Source of the DNA: Acidobacteriaceae bacterium
GTDB taxonomy: Bacteria > Acidobacteriota > Terriglobia > Terriglobales > Acidobacteriaceae
Assembly: GCA_030044455.1 (NCBI GenBank)
Contig: JASHVU010000612.1
Location: 1 to 10,259 of the forward strand
DNA: 10,259 nucleotides
Direction: 5' to 3'
The notes below the pieces were generated by a model that saw only the letters and a list, made by a program, of their open reading frames with translations, had not been told where the DNA came from and searched no databases. Shown here piece after piece: positions 1-5,645 of this stretch. The position numbers and the translations under genes were made by a program. Position 1 is the first letter of the stretch. The number at the start of each line of letters is the position of its first letter.

Positions 1-17
1 TCCAGCCTCAGTGCACG

Positions 18-44
18 GTGGATTTTTCTTAAGGAAAGATCCAC
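18..44. other. Stem-loop downstream of the regulator gene
   Basis: The 27-nt stretch is a near-perfect inverted repeat. The outer arms (GTGGAT / ATCCAC) continue inward through T/A pairs to a small TTAAG loop, about 11 paired positions. As plus-strand RNA, two pairs would be G-U wobbles; as minus-strand RNA these become mismatches. No T-run follows on either strand, so it is not a classical intrinsic terminator. It lies about 100 nt past the stop of the minus-strand regulator and could help end or stabilise that transcript. This is inferred from structure only. Confidence 0.45.
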
Positions 45-125
45 TTAGCCGCAGCGGCATCGGGACACAGTAACTGAGGAACCGCCGTAATTCCGGCATG
101 CAGCACCTGAGATGAACGCCCACAG

Positions 126-138
126 CCCTGCAGCAGGG
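126..138. other. Small GC hairpin just past the regulator stop
   Basis: CCCTG and CAGGG are separated by 3 nt and lie 7 nt beyond the minus-strand TAG stop of the regulator. This could be a short terminator or 3'-end stem, but no T-tract follows on the minus strand. The 5-bp stem is short enough to be chance. Confidence 0.2.
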
Positions 139-144
139 TAATGC

Positions 145-1899
145 CTACACCTGCGATTCGATTTGCGCGGCGCGATCGTTCAGTTCCACAGCTTCAAAAT
201 GCGCGTTACGTTCGGCGGCATGCGCGGCGGCAGCACGCAGAGCCTGGGCCGCCCGTTTCATCTCGCCGGCTGCTTCGTAGTGCATGGCCATCTCGCGGGC
301 GACATCGGCTTCGCGGCCTTTAAAGAGTTGGGCCAGCCTTTCGGCGATACGCACATGCCGCTGCGCCCGGCGGGCAGCGGATTGGTTCTGATAGAGGACC
401 TCGCGGTAAACTTCATGAGCGAAGACGTAGAAGGCCGAGCGTGCGCCTCCGGGCAGTTCATCTTCGCCGACGCGTTCGACAAAGTGCAGGTCGCGAGCCA
501 GGGCATCGCAACGCTCCTCCACCTCGGCGTGATCGCAATCGACCGCGGCGGCTACGGCCCATGCAGGGAACGCGACGCTGAGCAGACTTCCCGCTTCAAG
601 CAACTCTTTGACATCGGGGGCGAGGCGTTCGATCTCAAGCTCCACCATCTCAGCAAGTTTGCCGGGAACCTCGGAGGAGAGGTTATGGAGCGGCGAGCGA
701 ATCTCGTAATGCGCGGCGCCGTTCTGTCCAGCGCTGACCAGAATCTGTTGCGCAATGAGGTGCTCGACGATGGCGATGGCGAAAAGCGGGTTGCCTTCGG
801 AGTGGTGGTGAACGAATTCGCTCAGCCCGGGCGGCAATGCGGATTGATGCAGCTCTCCCATAATGAGGCTGGCCACCGCCGCTCTGGGGAATGGTTCGAG
901 CGCAACCTCAGTGCACAGTTTGTGGAACAGCATGTCGTGTTTGAGAGCGCGCAGCGGATGGGCGGGCACGATACTGTGCGGGCGGAATGTGGCCAGGACG
1001 AGAAGACGGGCCGGGGCGCGACGGCGAGCGAGTGCGGCGAGCAGATTCAGCGTGGCGGCGTCGGCCCAGTGAAGGTCCTCGAAAACAAGAACCAGCGGCC
1101 TGGTGCGGGAGATCTCTTCAAGGGCGGCGCAGAGGTCGCCGGGCATGCGAGCCTGGGCAGTCGGCTGGGCAGAGGAGGGTTGTGGAGGCTCGGACTGGCG
1201 GCCAATGTGGGCCAGCCAGGCCGGAGCCATGCGGGCCAGGATGCGGCACCACTCCTCGGCAGCAGTCGAGGTACACAAATGACCAAGCGCTTCATTCACC
1301 GGGTAATACTCTTCCCTGGCGCCGACCCCGGAAACGCACTCGCCGCGGGCGACGACAGTTCCGGCCGGAAGCTGGCGGCAGAAGAAGTCCACCAGCGCAG
1401 TTTTGCCAATCCCAGCTTCGCCGATAATGAAAACCACACGGCGCTTGCCTTGATCCCCCTGACCGATGCGGTCGAACTCCGAGCGGAGCAGTGCGAGCTC
1501 ATTGGTGCGATTCACAAATCCGGGCGATGCAGGGTGCGGGGCCTGCGCGGAGGACTGGGCCGCTCCCGAAGCGGAAACGGAAATGACTTCCTGAGAGTTT
1601 GTGACCGAGGCAACGAAGCGATAGCCGCGTTTGGGCAGGGTCTGGATGAAGCGGGGATTTCCGGCTTCGTCGCCGAGCACTTTGCGCAGCTCGAGAACGT
1701 AGGTGCGAAGGACCTGGGGCTGGACGAAGGTCTCAGGCCAGAGCTTGTCGAGGAGTTCGTCGTGGGTGATGAGGCGGCCCGGATTCTCGACCAGGAAGTT
1801 CAATACGGCGAATGGCTTAGGAGGCAAATCGATCGGTTCGCCGTCGCGATAGAGACAGCCGTTGGCCGAGTCGAGCTTGAAAGCCTCAAATTGCTTCAT
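145..1899 (-). CDS. Winged-helix (PhoB/CadC-type) DNA-binding regulator fused to an AAA/STAND-like ATPase
   Basis: Probable transcriptional regulator of 584 aa. Residues about 5-98 form an OmpR/PhoB-type winged helix: the pattern around LPPKPFAVLNFL, LITHDELLDKLW and the terminal KRGYRFVA wing is typical of Trans_reg_C domains. A Ser/Ala/Pro-rich linker (about 100-125) leads to an ATPase module. Its Walker A is GEAGIGKT at 160-167 and its Walker B-like strand is LVLVFEDLHWAD near 269-280, as in the AAA_16/STAND ATPases of MalT/AfsR-type regulators. The C-terminal third is helical. It ends near position 584 just as a TPR-like helix pair begins, whereas family members are often 900 aa or longer. 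The ATG at 1899 directly follows an in-frame GTG at 1902, and neither has a clear Shine-Dalgarno. No membrane segment is seen, so it should be cytosolic. The effector and target genes are unknown. It is transcribed away from the STAS gene. Confidence 0.88.
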   Translation of the reverse strand: MKQFEAFKLDSANGCLYRDGEPIDLPPKPFAVLNFLVENPGRLITHDELLDKLWPETFVQPQVLRTYVLELRKVLGDEAGNPRFIQTLPKRGYRFVASVTNSQEVISVSASGAAQSSAQAPHPASPGFVNRTNELALLRSEFDRIGQGDQGKRRVVFIIGEAGIGKTALVDFFCRQLPAGTVVARGECVSGVGAREEYYPVNEALGHLCTSTAAEEWCRILARMAPAWLAHIGRQSEPPQPSSAQPTAQARMPGDLCAALEEISRTRPLVLVFEDLHWADAATLNLLAALARRRAPARLLVLATFRPHSIVPAHPLRALKHDMLFHKLCTEVALEPFPRAAVASLIMGELHQSALPPGLSEFVHHHSEGNPLFAIAIVEHLIAQQILVSAGQNGAAHYEIRSPLHNLSSEVPGKLAEMVELEIERLAPDVKELLEAGSLLSVAFPAWAVAAAVDCDHAEVEERCDALARDLHFVERVGEDELPGGARSAFYVFAHEVYREVLYQNQSAARRAQRHVRIAERLAQLFKGREADVAREMAMHYEAAGEMKRAAQALRAAAAHAAERNAHFEAVELNDRAAQIESQV

Positions 1900-2215
1900 C
1901 ACGTCGGATAAGCGGGGAAGATACCGCTCCTCTTCTCTTGTATCAGGTGCGTGCAGCTATCACGTGAATTCGGCTATCGAGAGTTGGACGTAGAACGAAT
2001 TATTTAGTTGCTGGAAATTTGACGAAGAATATGTGCATTTGTGGATACGGGGCAGGCGAAGCAGAATGATCGGCTCTGGCGAATTGATAAGTGGGCTGCT
2101 CCAGCCAAGGCCTCTCAACCAAAGTGGTCAGAGCATCGAATCCACGTGTCATAACCAATTCCGTATGAGACAATCGGCGCGAACATCTTTCCCTCCCCGC
2201 CTGAGGAAAATTCAG
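1900..2215. other. Divergent intergenic spacer (regulator / STAS gene)
   Basis: These 316 nt without a convincing gene must hold promoters for both divergent genes. Two CACGTG palindromes are visible: within TCACGTGA at 1960-1967, and at 2143-2148. A TTGACG at 2019-2024 is a good -35 match, but the best -10 candidate downstream (around 2042-2049, TGGATACG) is poor. On the minus strand TTCACG followed 17-18 nt later by TGATACA is an equally weak candidate. No riboswitch, tRNA or terminator is recognised. Confidence 0.4.
2203..2206 (+). promoter_or_regulatory. Shine-Dalgarno that decides the STAS gene start
   Basis: GAGG lies 9 nt before ATG 2216. The same frame is open up to 2033, but the extra 61 residues are basic and low in structure and do not resemble a STAS domain. 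This SD therefore supports the shorter protein. Confidence 0.5.
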
Positions 2216-2569
2216 ATGCCGAATGAAGCCGTTGCGAATCAATTCACGCTGGATGTTGAACATAAAGGCGATGTCTACCTGGTGCACTGCCACGGACGCC
2301 TGATTGTGGGGGTGTGCGAAGTGCTTTATGCCCGAGTTCGCGAACTGATTCCGGGAAGCAGCCGCATTATCCTGGATCTGACTGATCTGAGCTTTGTGGA
2401 TAGCATGGGTCTCGGCTCCCTGGTCCGTCTCTACGTCTCATGCAAGAAAATGGGAAGCTGCCTTGAGCTCATCAATCTCGGCAAGCAGGTTCGTGAACTG
2501 CTGGGCCTCACCCAGCTTCTTTCGGTCTTCGGCGACATGTGCGAAAAAGACGTCACGGCGAGGTTCTGA
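2216..2569 (+). CDS. STAS-domain protein, anti-sigma-factor antagonist type
   Basis: A 117-aa single-domain protein of the SpoIIAA/RsbV family size. The STAS fold covers nearly the whole chain: beta strands around 11-32, then the hallmark strand and loop IILDLTDLSFVDSMGLG at about 51-67, then alternating helix and strand to the end. Ser63 in D-S-M-G-L-G aligns with the serine that is phosphorylated by the cognate anti-sigma kinase in SpoIIAA/RsbV. By family analogy, the unphosphorylated form would bind an anti-sigma factor and free a sigma factor. No RsbW-like kinase, PP2C phosphatase or sigma gene is in this window, so the partner is unknown, and a role in another partner switch (for example motility or surface behaviour) is equally possible. 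The ATG at 2216 is chosen over an upstream in-frame start at 2033 because of the SD and the domain boundary. The next gene starts 84 nt downstream, apparently from its own promoter. Confidence 0.86.
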   Translation: MPNEAVANQFTLDVEHKGDVYLVHCHGRLIVGVCEVLYARVRELIPGSSRIILDLTDLSFVDSMGLGSLVRLYVSCKKMGSCLELINLGKQVRELLGLTQLLSVFGDMCEKDVTARF

Positions 2570-2577
2570 TCGACGCG

Positions 2578-2592
2578 GGCGGCGCGTCCGCC
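2578..2592 (+). terminator. Possible weak terminator hairpin after the STAS gene
   Basis: GGCGG and CCGCC arms with a CGCGT loop begin 8 nt after the STAS stop codon. The stem is pure G-C but only 5 bp long, and no T-run follows. It is therefore at most a poor intrinsic terminator, or a 3'-end stabiliser. Confidence 0.25.
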
Positions 2593-2601
2593 GGTGCCCC
2601 G

Positions 2602-2641
2602 CTGACTCGTCGAGTCGCTGACCCTTCGACTCGCTGCCTCG
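2602..2641. repeat. Period-8/16 imperfect tandem repeat with overlapping dyads
   Basis: Five consecutive octamers resemble CTGACTCG, and the first two 16-nt units match at 13 of 16 positions. Because CGAGTC and GACTCG are reverse complements, the array also forms dyads: 2604-2609 with 2611-2616 (1-nt centre), and CGAGTCG 2611-2617 with CGACTCG 2627-2633 (9-nt loop). It fills the gap just before the riboflavin synthase gene and overlaps the likely promoter. It could be an operator, or a simple-sequence spacer like the heptamer arrays elsewhere in the window. Confidence 0.6.
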
Positions 2642-2647
2642 TAAAAT
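2618..2647 (+). promoter_or_regulatory. Candidate sigma-70 promoter giving a leaderless riboflavin synthase mRNA
   Basis: CTGACC (2618-2623) and TAAAAT (2642-2647) are separated by 18 nt, matching 4/6 and 5/6 of the sigma-70 consensus. The -10 hexamer ends 6 nt before ATG 2654. Transcription would therefore start at or next to the A of the start codon. No Shine-Dalgarno is present there, consistent with leaderless translation. Confidence 0.45.
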
Positions 2648-2653
2648 AGATCC

Positions 2654-3331
2654 ATGTTCACGGGAATCATAGAGCAGACGGGAACCCTCGTCAGCCTGGT
2701 TGATCGCGGCGGCGTGCGGCGGATTACCGTTGAAGCACCGGGAATCGCCGGAAGGCTGCGCGAGGGAGATTCACTGGCGGTTTCGGGCGTGTGTCTGACC
2801 GCGTTGGACGTCGATCCGAACTATTTCCATGCCGATCTGGCTCAGGAGACGCTCGATCGGACCTCGCTGGGCAATCTTAAGACAGGCGCGAAGGTGAACC
2901 TGGAGTTGCCGACGGCGGCGGGAAGCCCGCTGGGCGGACACGTTGTGCAGGGTCACGTAGACGGTGCAGGTGTAATGACGGGGCTCGATCCATTGGTACC
3001 GCGCTCCAGTCTGGACTTTGACGAGCAGACGACCGACTGGACTCTGAAGGTGCGCGTGCCCGAGAACGTTCGTCAGTGGATGGTGCACAAGGGTTCGGTG
3101 GCCGTTGAGGGTATCAGTCTGACGATTGCCGCCTTCAATGGCGAGGAGATCACGATTGCGATTCTACCGCTGACGTACTGGCGCACAAACTTGCACGCGC
3201 TCAAGGTGGGAGACCCCGTGAACGTGGAGGCCGATGTGCTGGTGAAGCTGGCGTCGATGAACTCCGGTCTCAAAATCGAAGCCGGGGGCACCACATTGAC
3301 GGCGGAGTGGCTGGTGGCAAATGGGTATTGA
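2654..3331 (+). CDS. ribE: Riboflavin synthase, alpha subunit
   Basis: Catalyses dismutation of two 6,7-dimethyl-8-ribityllumazine molecules to riboflavin and a pyrimidinedione (EC 2.5.1.9), the last step of riboflavin synthesis, in the cytosol. The 225 aa match the family length. The protein has the two tandem lumazine-binding barrels: the N-terminal MFTGIIE signature, GDSLAVSGVCLT (residues 38-49, Cys47) and the ETLDRTSLG segment in the first half, then GGHVVQGHVDGAG, VAVEGISLTI and TNLHALKVGDPVNVEAD in the second. The usual I-P-H/E-T in the second barrel reads L-P-L-T here, a small deviation in an otherwise intact protein. The start at MFTG is fixed by the family signature. No SD precedes it, and a TAAAAT box sits 6 nt upstream. 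The 84-nt leader contains no FMN riboswitch. No other rib gene is adjacent, so it appears to be a stand-alone transcription unit. Confidence 0.96.
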   Translation: MFTGIIEQTGTLVSLVDRGGVRRITVEAPGIAGRLREGDSLAVSGVCLTALDVDPNYFHADLAQETLDRTSLGNLKTGAKVNLELPTAAGSPLGGHVVQGHVDGAGVMTGLDPLVPRSSLDFDEQTTDWTLKVRVPENVRQWMVHKGSVAVEGISLTIAAFNGEEITIAILPLTYWRTNLHALKVGDPVNVEADVLVKLASMNSGLKIEAGGTTLTAEWLVANGY

Positions 3332-3338
3332 ATGAGAG

Positions 3339-3380
3339 GGGTCAGGCGTCGGGGATCAGAGGTGAGAAATCTGAGGTCGG
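3339..3380. repeat. Heptamer tandem array, consensus RGGTCRG, 6 units
   Basis: Starting 8 nt after the riboflavin synthase stop, six successive 7-nt units keep T at position 4 and G at position 7 in every copy (for example GGGTCAG, GGATCAG, AGGTCGG). They vary elsewhere, as expected for an old tandem array. The array lies between two convergent genes. TCAGA and TCTGA within it can pair over 9 nt, but no T-run follows, so a terminator role is weakly supported. Confidence 0.6.
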
Positions 3381-3403
3381 ATGCGCGCTGGAGACTGCCG
3401 CCG

Positions 3404-3426
3404 GCTAATGGCTGTTGGCTACTGGC
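3404..3426. repeat. Heptamer tandem array, consensus GCTANTG, about 3.3 units
   Basis: GCTAATG, GCTGTTG and GCTACTG, then GC, run with strict 7-nt period, 23 nt after the preceding heptamer array. On the minus strand the array encodes the last residues (VANSH) and supplies the TAG stop of the gene at 3405-3980, so the repeat overlaps the coding end. Confidence 0.6.
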
Positions 3427-3980
3427 ACCGTCCCCCTCGGCAGAATCTCTGGCGGCGCGACCTCGACCCAGCGGGCGGGGCCTGACTGAGATCGGTACTC
3501 GGCCCAAAGCGCGTAGATCTCGCGGCGGGGCACGAATGGAGTATCCACCAGCACAGCAGTCCCCTCTTCGGCATTGGTGTAGCGCTCGCGGCACCACCTG
3601 ACAAACTCCGCGCCCCTCCGGCCTTTGCGCATCGTGAACCAGTCTATGATTTCATAGGGCGATTCGGAGGATACATTCTCCTGGGTCCACCAGAAGCGGA
3701 CCGGCCCCTTGGCGGAGAACTTCTCTTCAATGCAGGTGCCACCAGAGTCGCGCATGCGGCGGACGAACTCCTGCCAGTTGATGAGGCGGTCGCGCGACTT
3801 GAGGAGCAAGCGAAAAGCGTGTTCGCGATGCTGCTGCAGCCAGCGCGGTACGAAGCTGAGCGGAATAGCCACTGCGGCCACTCCGACAGCGACGGGGATG
3901 AGAGCCAACTCCAGCAGAACATTGATGCTGCGGCGCTTTTTCGTCAGTTGAGGTTCGGCGGAGTGGGTTGGTATCGTCAC
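3405..3980 (-). CDS. Uncharacterised one-TM protein
   Basis: I do not recognise this 191-aa protein. A basic N-terminal stretch (KKRR at 14-17) precedes one clear hydrophobic segment at about 20-44, so it is probably anchored in the inner membrane. The remaining roughly 145 residues are soluble and rich in charged and aromatic residues, including a FWWTQENV segment near 96-103, two cysteines (83, 130) and several Trp. By the positive-inside rule the short N-terminus should be cytosolic and the bulk outside, but the Arg-rich region right after the TM (46-75) argues the other way. The start is a GTG at 3980 with only a weak SD-like GGA. The gene lies 49 nt downstream of the capA-like gene on the same strand, so the two are probably co-transcribed. 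Its last codons and stop fall in a heptamer repeat, so the C-terminus may differ in relatives. Confidence 0.7.
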   Translation of the reverse strand: MTIPTHSAEPQLTKKRRSINVLLELALIPVAVGVAAVAIPLSFVPRWLQQHREHAFRLLLKSRDRLINWQEFVRRMRDSGGTCIEEKFSAKGPVRFWWTQENVSSESPYEIIDWFTMRKGRRGAEFVRWCRERYTNAEEGTAVLVDTPFVPRREIYALWAEYRSQSGPARWVEVAPPEILPRGTVPVANSH

Positions 3981-4029
3981 GTCTCAATCCACAATGCGTG
4001 GCAGTCAAATACAGCGTAGCAGTCAATCT

Positions 4030-5469
4030 TTAAGGCTTGACGGGCAATTTGGGCGGGGCGGTCACGTATTCGTCGCCGGTGCGGGCAAGGATCTGGGCGC
4101 GTCGATCGGTGAGGAGCTTGAGACGGCTGGTGAGTTCGATGAATTCCTTCTTCTGGCCCGGTGTGAGGCCGACGGATTCGGAGGGCGAAGCGGCAGCAGA
4201 AGGCGCCGTGCCTTCCAGTGGCGCGGGCGGTGCAGCAAGCTTGTTTAGCTCATCCAACCTCGCCTGCACCAGAGGAATCTCGCGGTCAATCAGAACCGGT
4301 TTAATCACTGGCGTTTTGGCACGCCCTGCGGCGAGGTCGTTGCGGTTGTTTTCTTCCCACACGGGAAGAATGCCGACGTGACCCAGCTCGACGCGGATTC
4401 CTGCCGGCCCATAGTCGCGGCGGACCGCTGAAAACTCGCCGATCAGCTCGTCGCGTGGTTCGCCGTTGGAGTCGGGATTAAGGCCGTCGACGTAGCTGCG
4501 CGACTGGTTCGAGAGGAAGTTGCCGAGCGAGTAGAAAATCACCGTGTTGCGGCCATCCTGGGTCTTGTAGGTTTCAACCTGCTGCAGGACATGGGGGTGT
4601 GCGCCAACGATGACCGAAGCTCCCGCCTCCAGCATCTTGTGGGCGATGTCAATGTCTTCCGGCCGCGGTGCGACGGCGTACTCCACTCCCCAGTGAATGG
4701 AGACGACGAGCAGGTCGCACTGGGCGCGCGCGGCTTTCACGGCGTCAATCACCTGGGCCTCATCGGCTCCGGGTGCGCCGCCCGAGTCATTCGGATAAGG
4801 GAAGAAGTTGACGTGAGGCTGATTCGGGTCTTCGGGATTGCGGTTGCCGTTCAGCCAGCGCGTCATCCCCAGCCAGCCGACCTTGATGCCATTGGCCTCA
4901 GTCATCACAGGCTGCCAGGCGGTGGCTGCATCGTCGCTGGTTCCGGCAAAGAGGAGGCCAGCTTCGCGCAGGTGCTCGCGTGACTCGGCAAATCCCGGCC
5001 ATCCCTGATCGAAGACGTGGTTGTTGGCGAAGGAGACGATTTTGATGCCGCTGGCCTTGAGGGCCTGGGGCAATTCGACCGGCGCGTTGAAGAGGAAGGC
5101 CTTGGTCCCATGGGAGTGGTTAGGGGCAACCGGGGTTTCGAGGTTGACGAAGCCGAACTCGGCGGATTGGAAGACGTCAGCAACGTTAGAGAAGAGCGCG
5201 GCCCAACCGGCCTCGCCTTCCCCTTCAGCGGTGGCCGCGGCTCTGACCGCCTCGTGAGGAATCACGTCGCCGGCGACGGCAAAGGAGACCTGGCCGAGAT
5301 CGTGAGGGTATGGGACGACAACGGCGGCGGGGCGGGGATGGAGACGGATAGTGAATGCGGCTCCAAGGGCGGCCAGAGCGAAGAGAGCCACGAGCACGCG
5401 CCAGGAGACGCCGGCGAGGGAGAGGGAGCGAAGGTTCACAATGGAGCGGCTGGCCGAGGCCGGGTGCAT
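4030..5469 (-). CDS. CapA-family (PGA_cap) membrane-anchored metallophosphatase
   Basis: A 479-aa protein with an N-terminal signal-anchor at about 22-40 followed by a CapA/PGA_cap domain (about 61-325) of the calcineurin-like metallophosphoesterase superfamily. The metal-site motifs occur in order: AGD 66-68, NLE 109-111, NNH 149-151, HWG 259-261, GAHPH 289-293 and SLGNF 314-318. The catalytic core therefore looks complete. CapA of Bacillus acts in poly-gamma-glutamate capsule synthesis or export, but many family members in bacteria without that polymer have unknown substrates. No capB, capC or pgsE is here, so a capsule role is not supported by context. After the domain there is a tail with a helical, coiled-coil-prone stretch (399-412), a Pro/Ala/Ser-rich linker and a second helix (437-465). 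The ATG at 5469 is preferred because GGAGA precedes it by about 5 nt; an upstream ATG at 5490 has no SD. The one-TM gene follows 49 nt downstream. Confidence 0.9.
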   Translation of the reverse strand: MHPASASRSIVNLRSLSLAGVSWRVLVALFALAALGAAFTIRLHPRPAAVVVPYPHDLGQVSFAVAGDVIPHEAVRAAATAEGEGEAGWAALFSNVADVFQSAEFGFVNLETPVAPNHSHGTKAFLFNAPVELPQALKASGIKIVSFANNHVFDQGWPGFAESREHLREAGLLFAGTSDDAATAWQPVMTEANGIKVGWLGMTRWLNGNRNPEDPNQPHVNFFPYPNDSGGAPGADEAQVIDAVKAARAQCDLLVVSIHWGVEYAVAPRPEDIDIAHKMLEAGASVIVGAHPHVLQQVETYKTQDGRNTVIFYSLGNFLSNQSRSYVDGLNPDSNGEPRDELIGEFSAVRRDYGPAGIRVELGHVGILPVWEENNRNDLAAGRAKTPVIKPVLIDREIPLVQARLDELNKLAAPPAPLEGTAPSAAASPSESVGLTPGQKKEFIELTSRLKLLTDRRAQILARTGDEYVTAPPKLPVKP

Positions 5470-5645
5470 GAAGTTCTCCGGAATCAGCATACAGCGTAAG
5501 TGCGCCAGCCTGAACGGGCTGCGAGCGGTAAACCGCCGAGCGGCGTCTATTGGGTGAAGTTACTGATACCCTTAGTTTGGAGTAGATGGGCAGATAGGAA
5601 CGTGCGGTGATCTCCGCTTTCTGGAGGGCCCACCGCAGAAAAGCC
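5470..5645. other. Divergent spacer between capA-like gene and the pilus cluster
   Basis: This must hold the promoters for both directions. GCGGT (5525-5529) and ACCGC (5532-5536) form a tight dyad, followed by a second GC-rich dyad around 5534-5546. For the pilus genes, TTGGGT (5550-5555) and TAGTTT (5573-5578) are spaced 17 nt apart but match the sigma-70 consensus only moderately. I see no sigma-54 (GG-N10-GC) element, which drives pilin genes in some bacteria. Confidence 0.35.

Noticed and set aside
163..1911. A 582-codon plus-strand open frame covering almost the whole regulator
   Set aside because: It is antisense to a frame with clear winged-helix and Walker A/B motifs. Its own product shows no domain pattern and is explained by high GC with few chance stops.
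2033..2215. N-terminal extension of the STAS protein from an upstream in-frame start
   Set aside because: The extra 61 residues do not resemble a domain, and an SD sits before ATG 2216, where the standard STAS length begins.
2570..2653. FMN (RFN) riboswitch upstream of riboflavin synthase
   Set aside because: The gap is only 84 nt, consists largely of octamer repeats, and lacks the conserved RFN core.
5017..5499. Plus-strand open frame antisense to the capA-like gene
   Set aside because: The minus strand encodes the NNH and NLE metallophosphatase motifs here; the plus product is Gly/Arg-rich and featureless.
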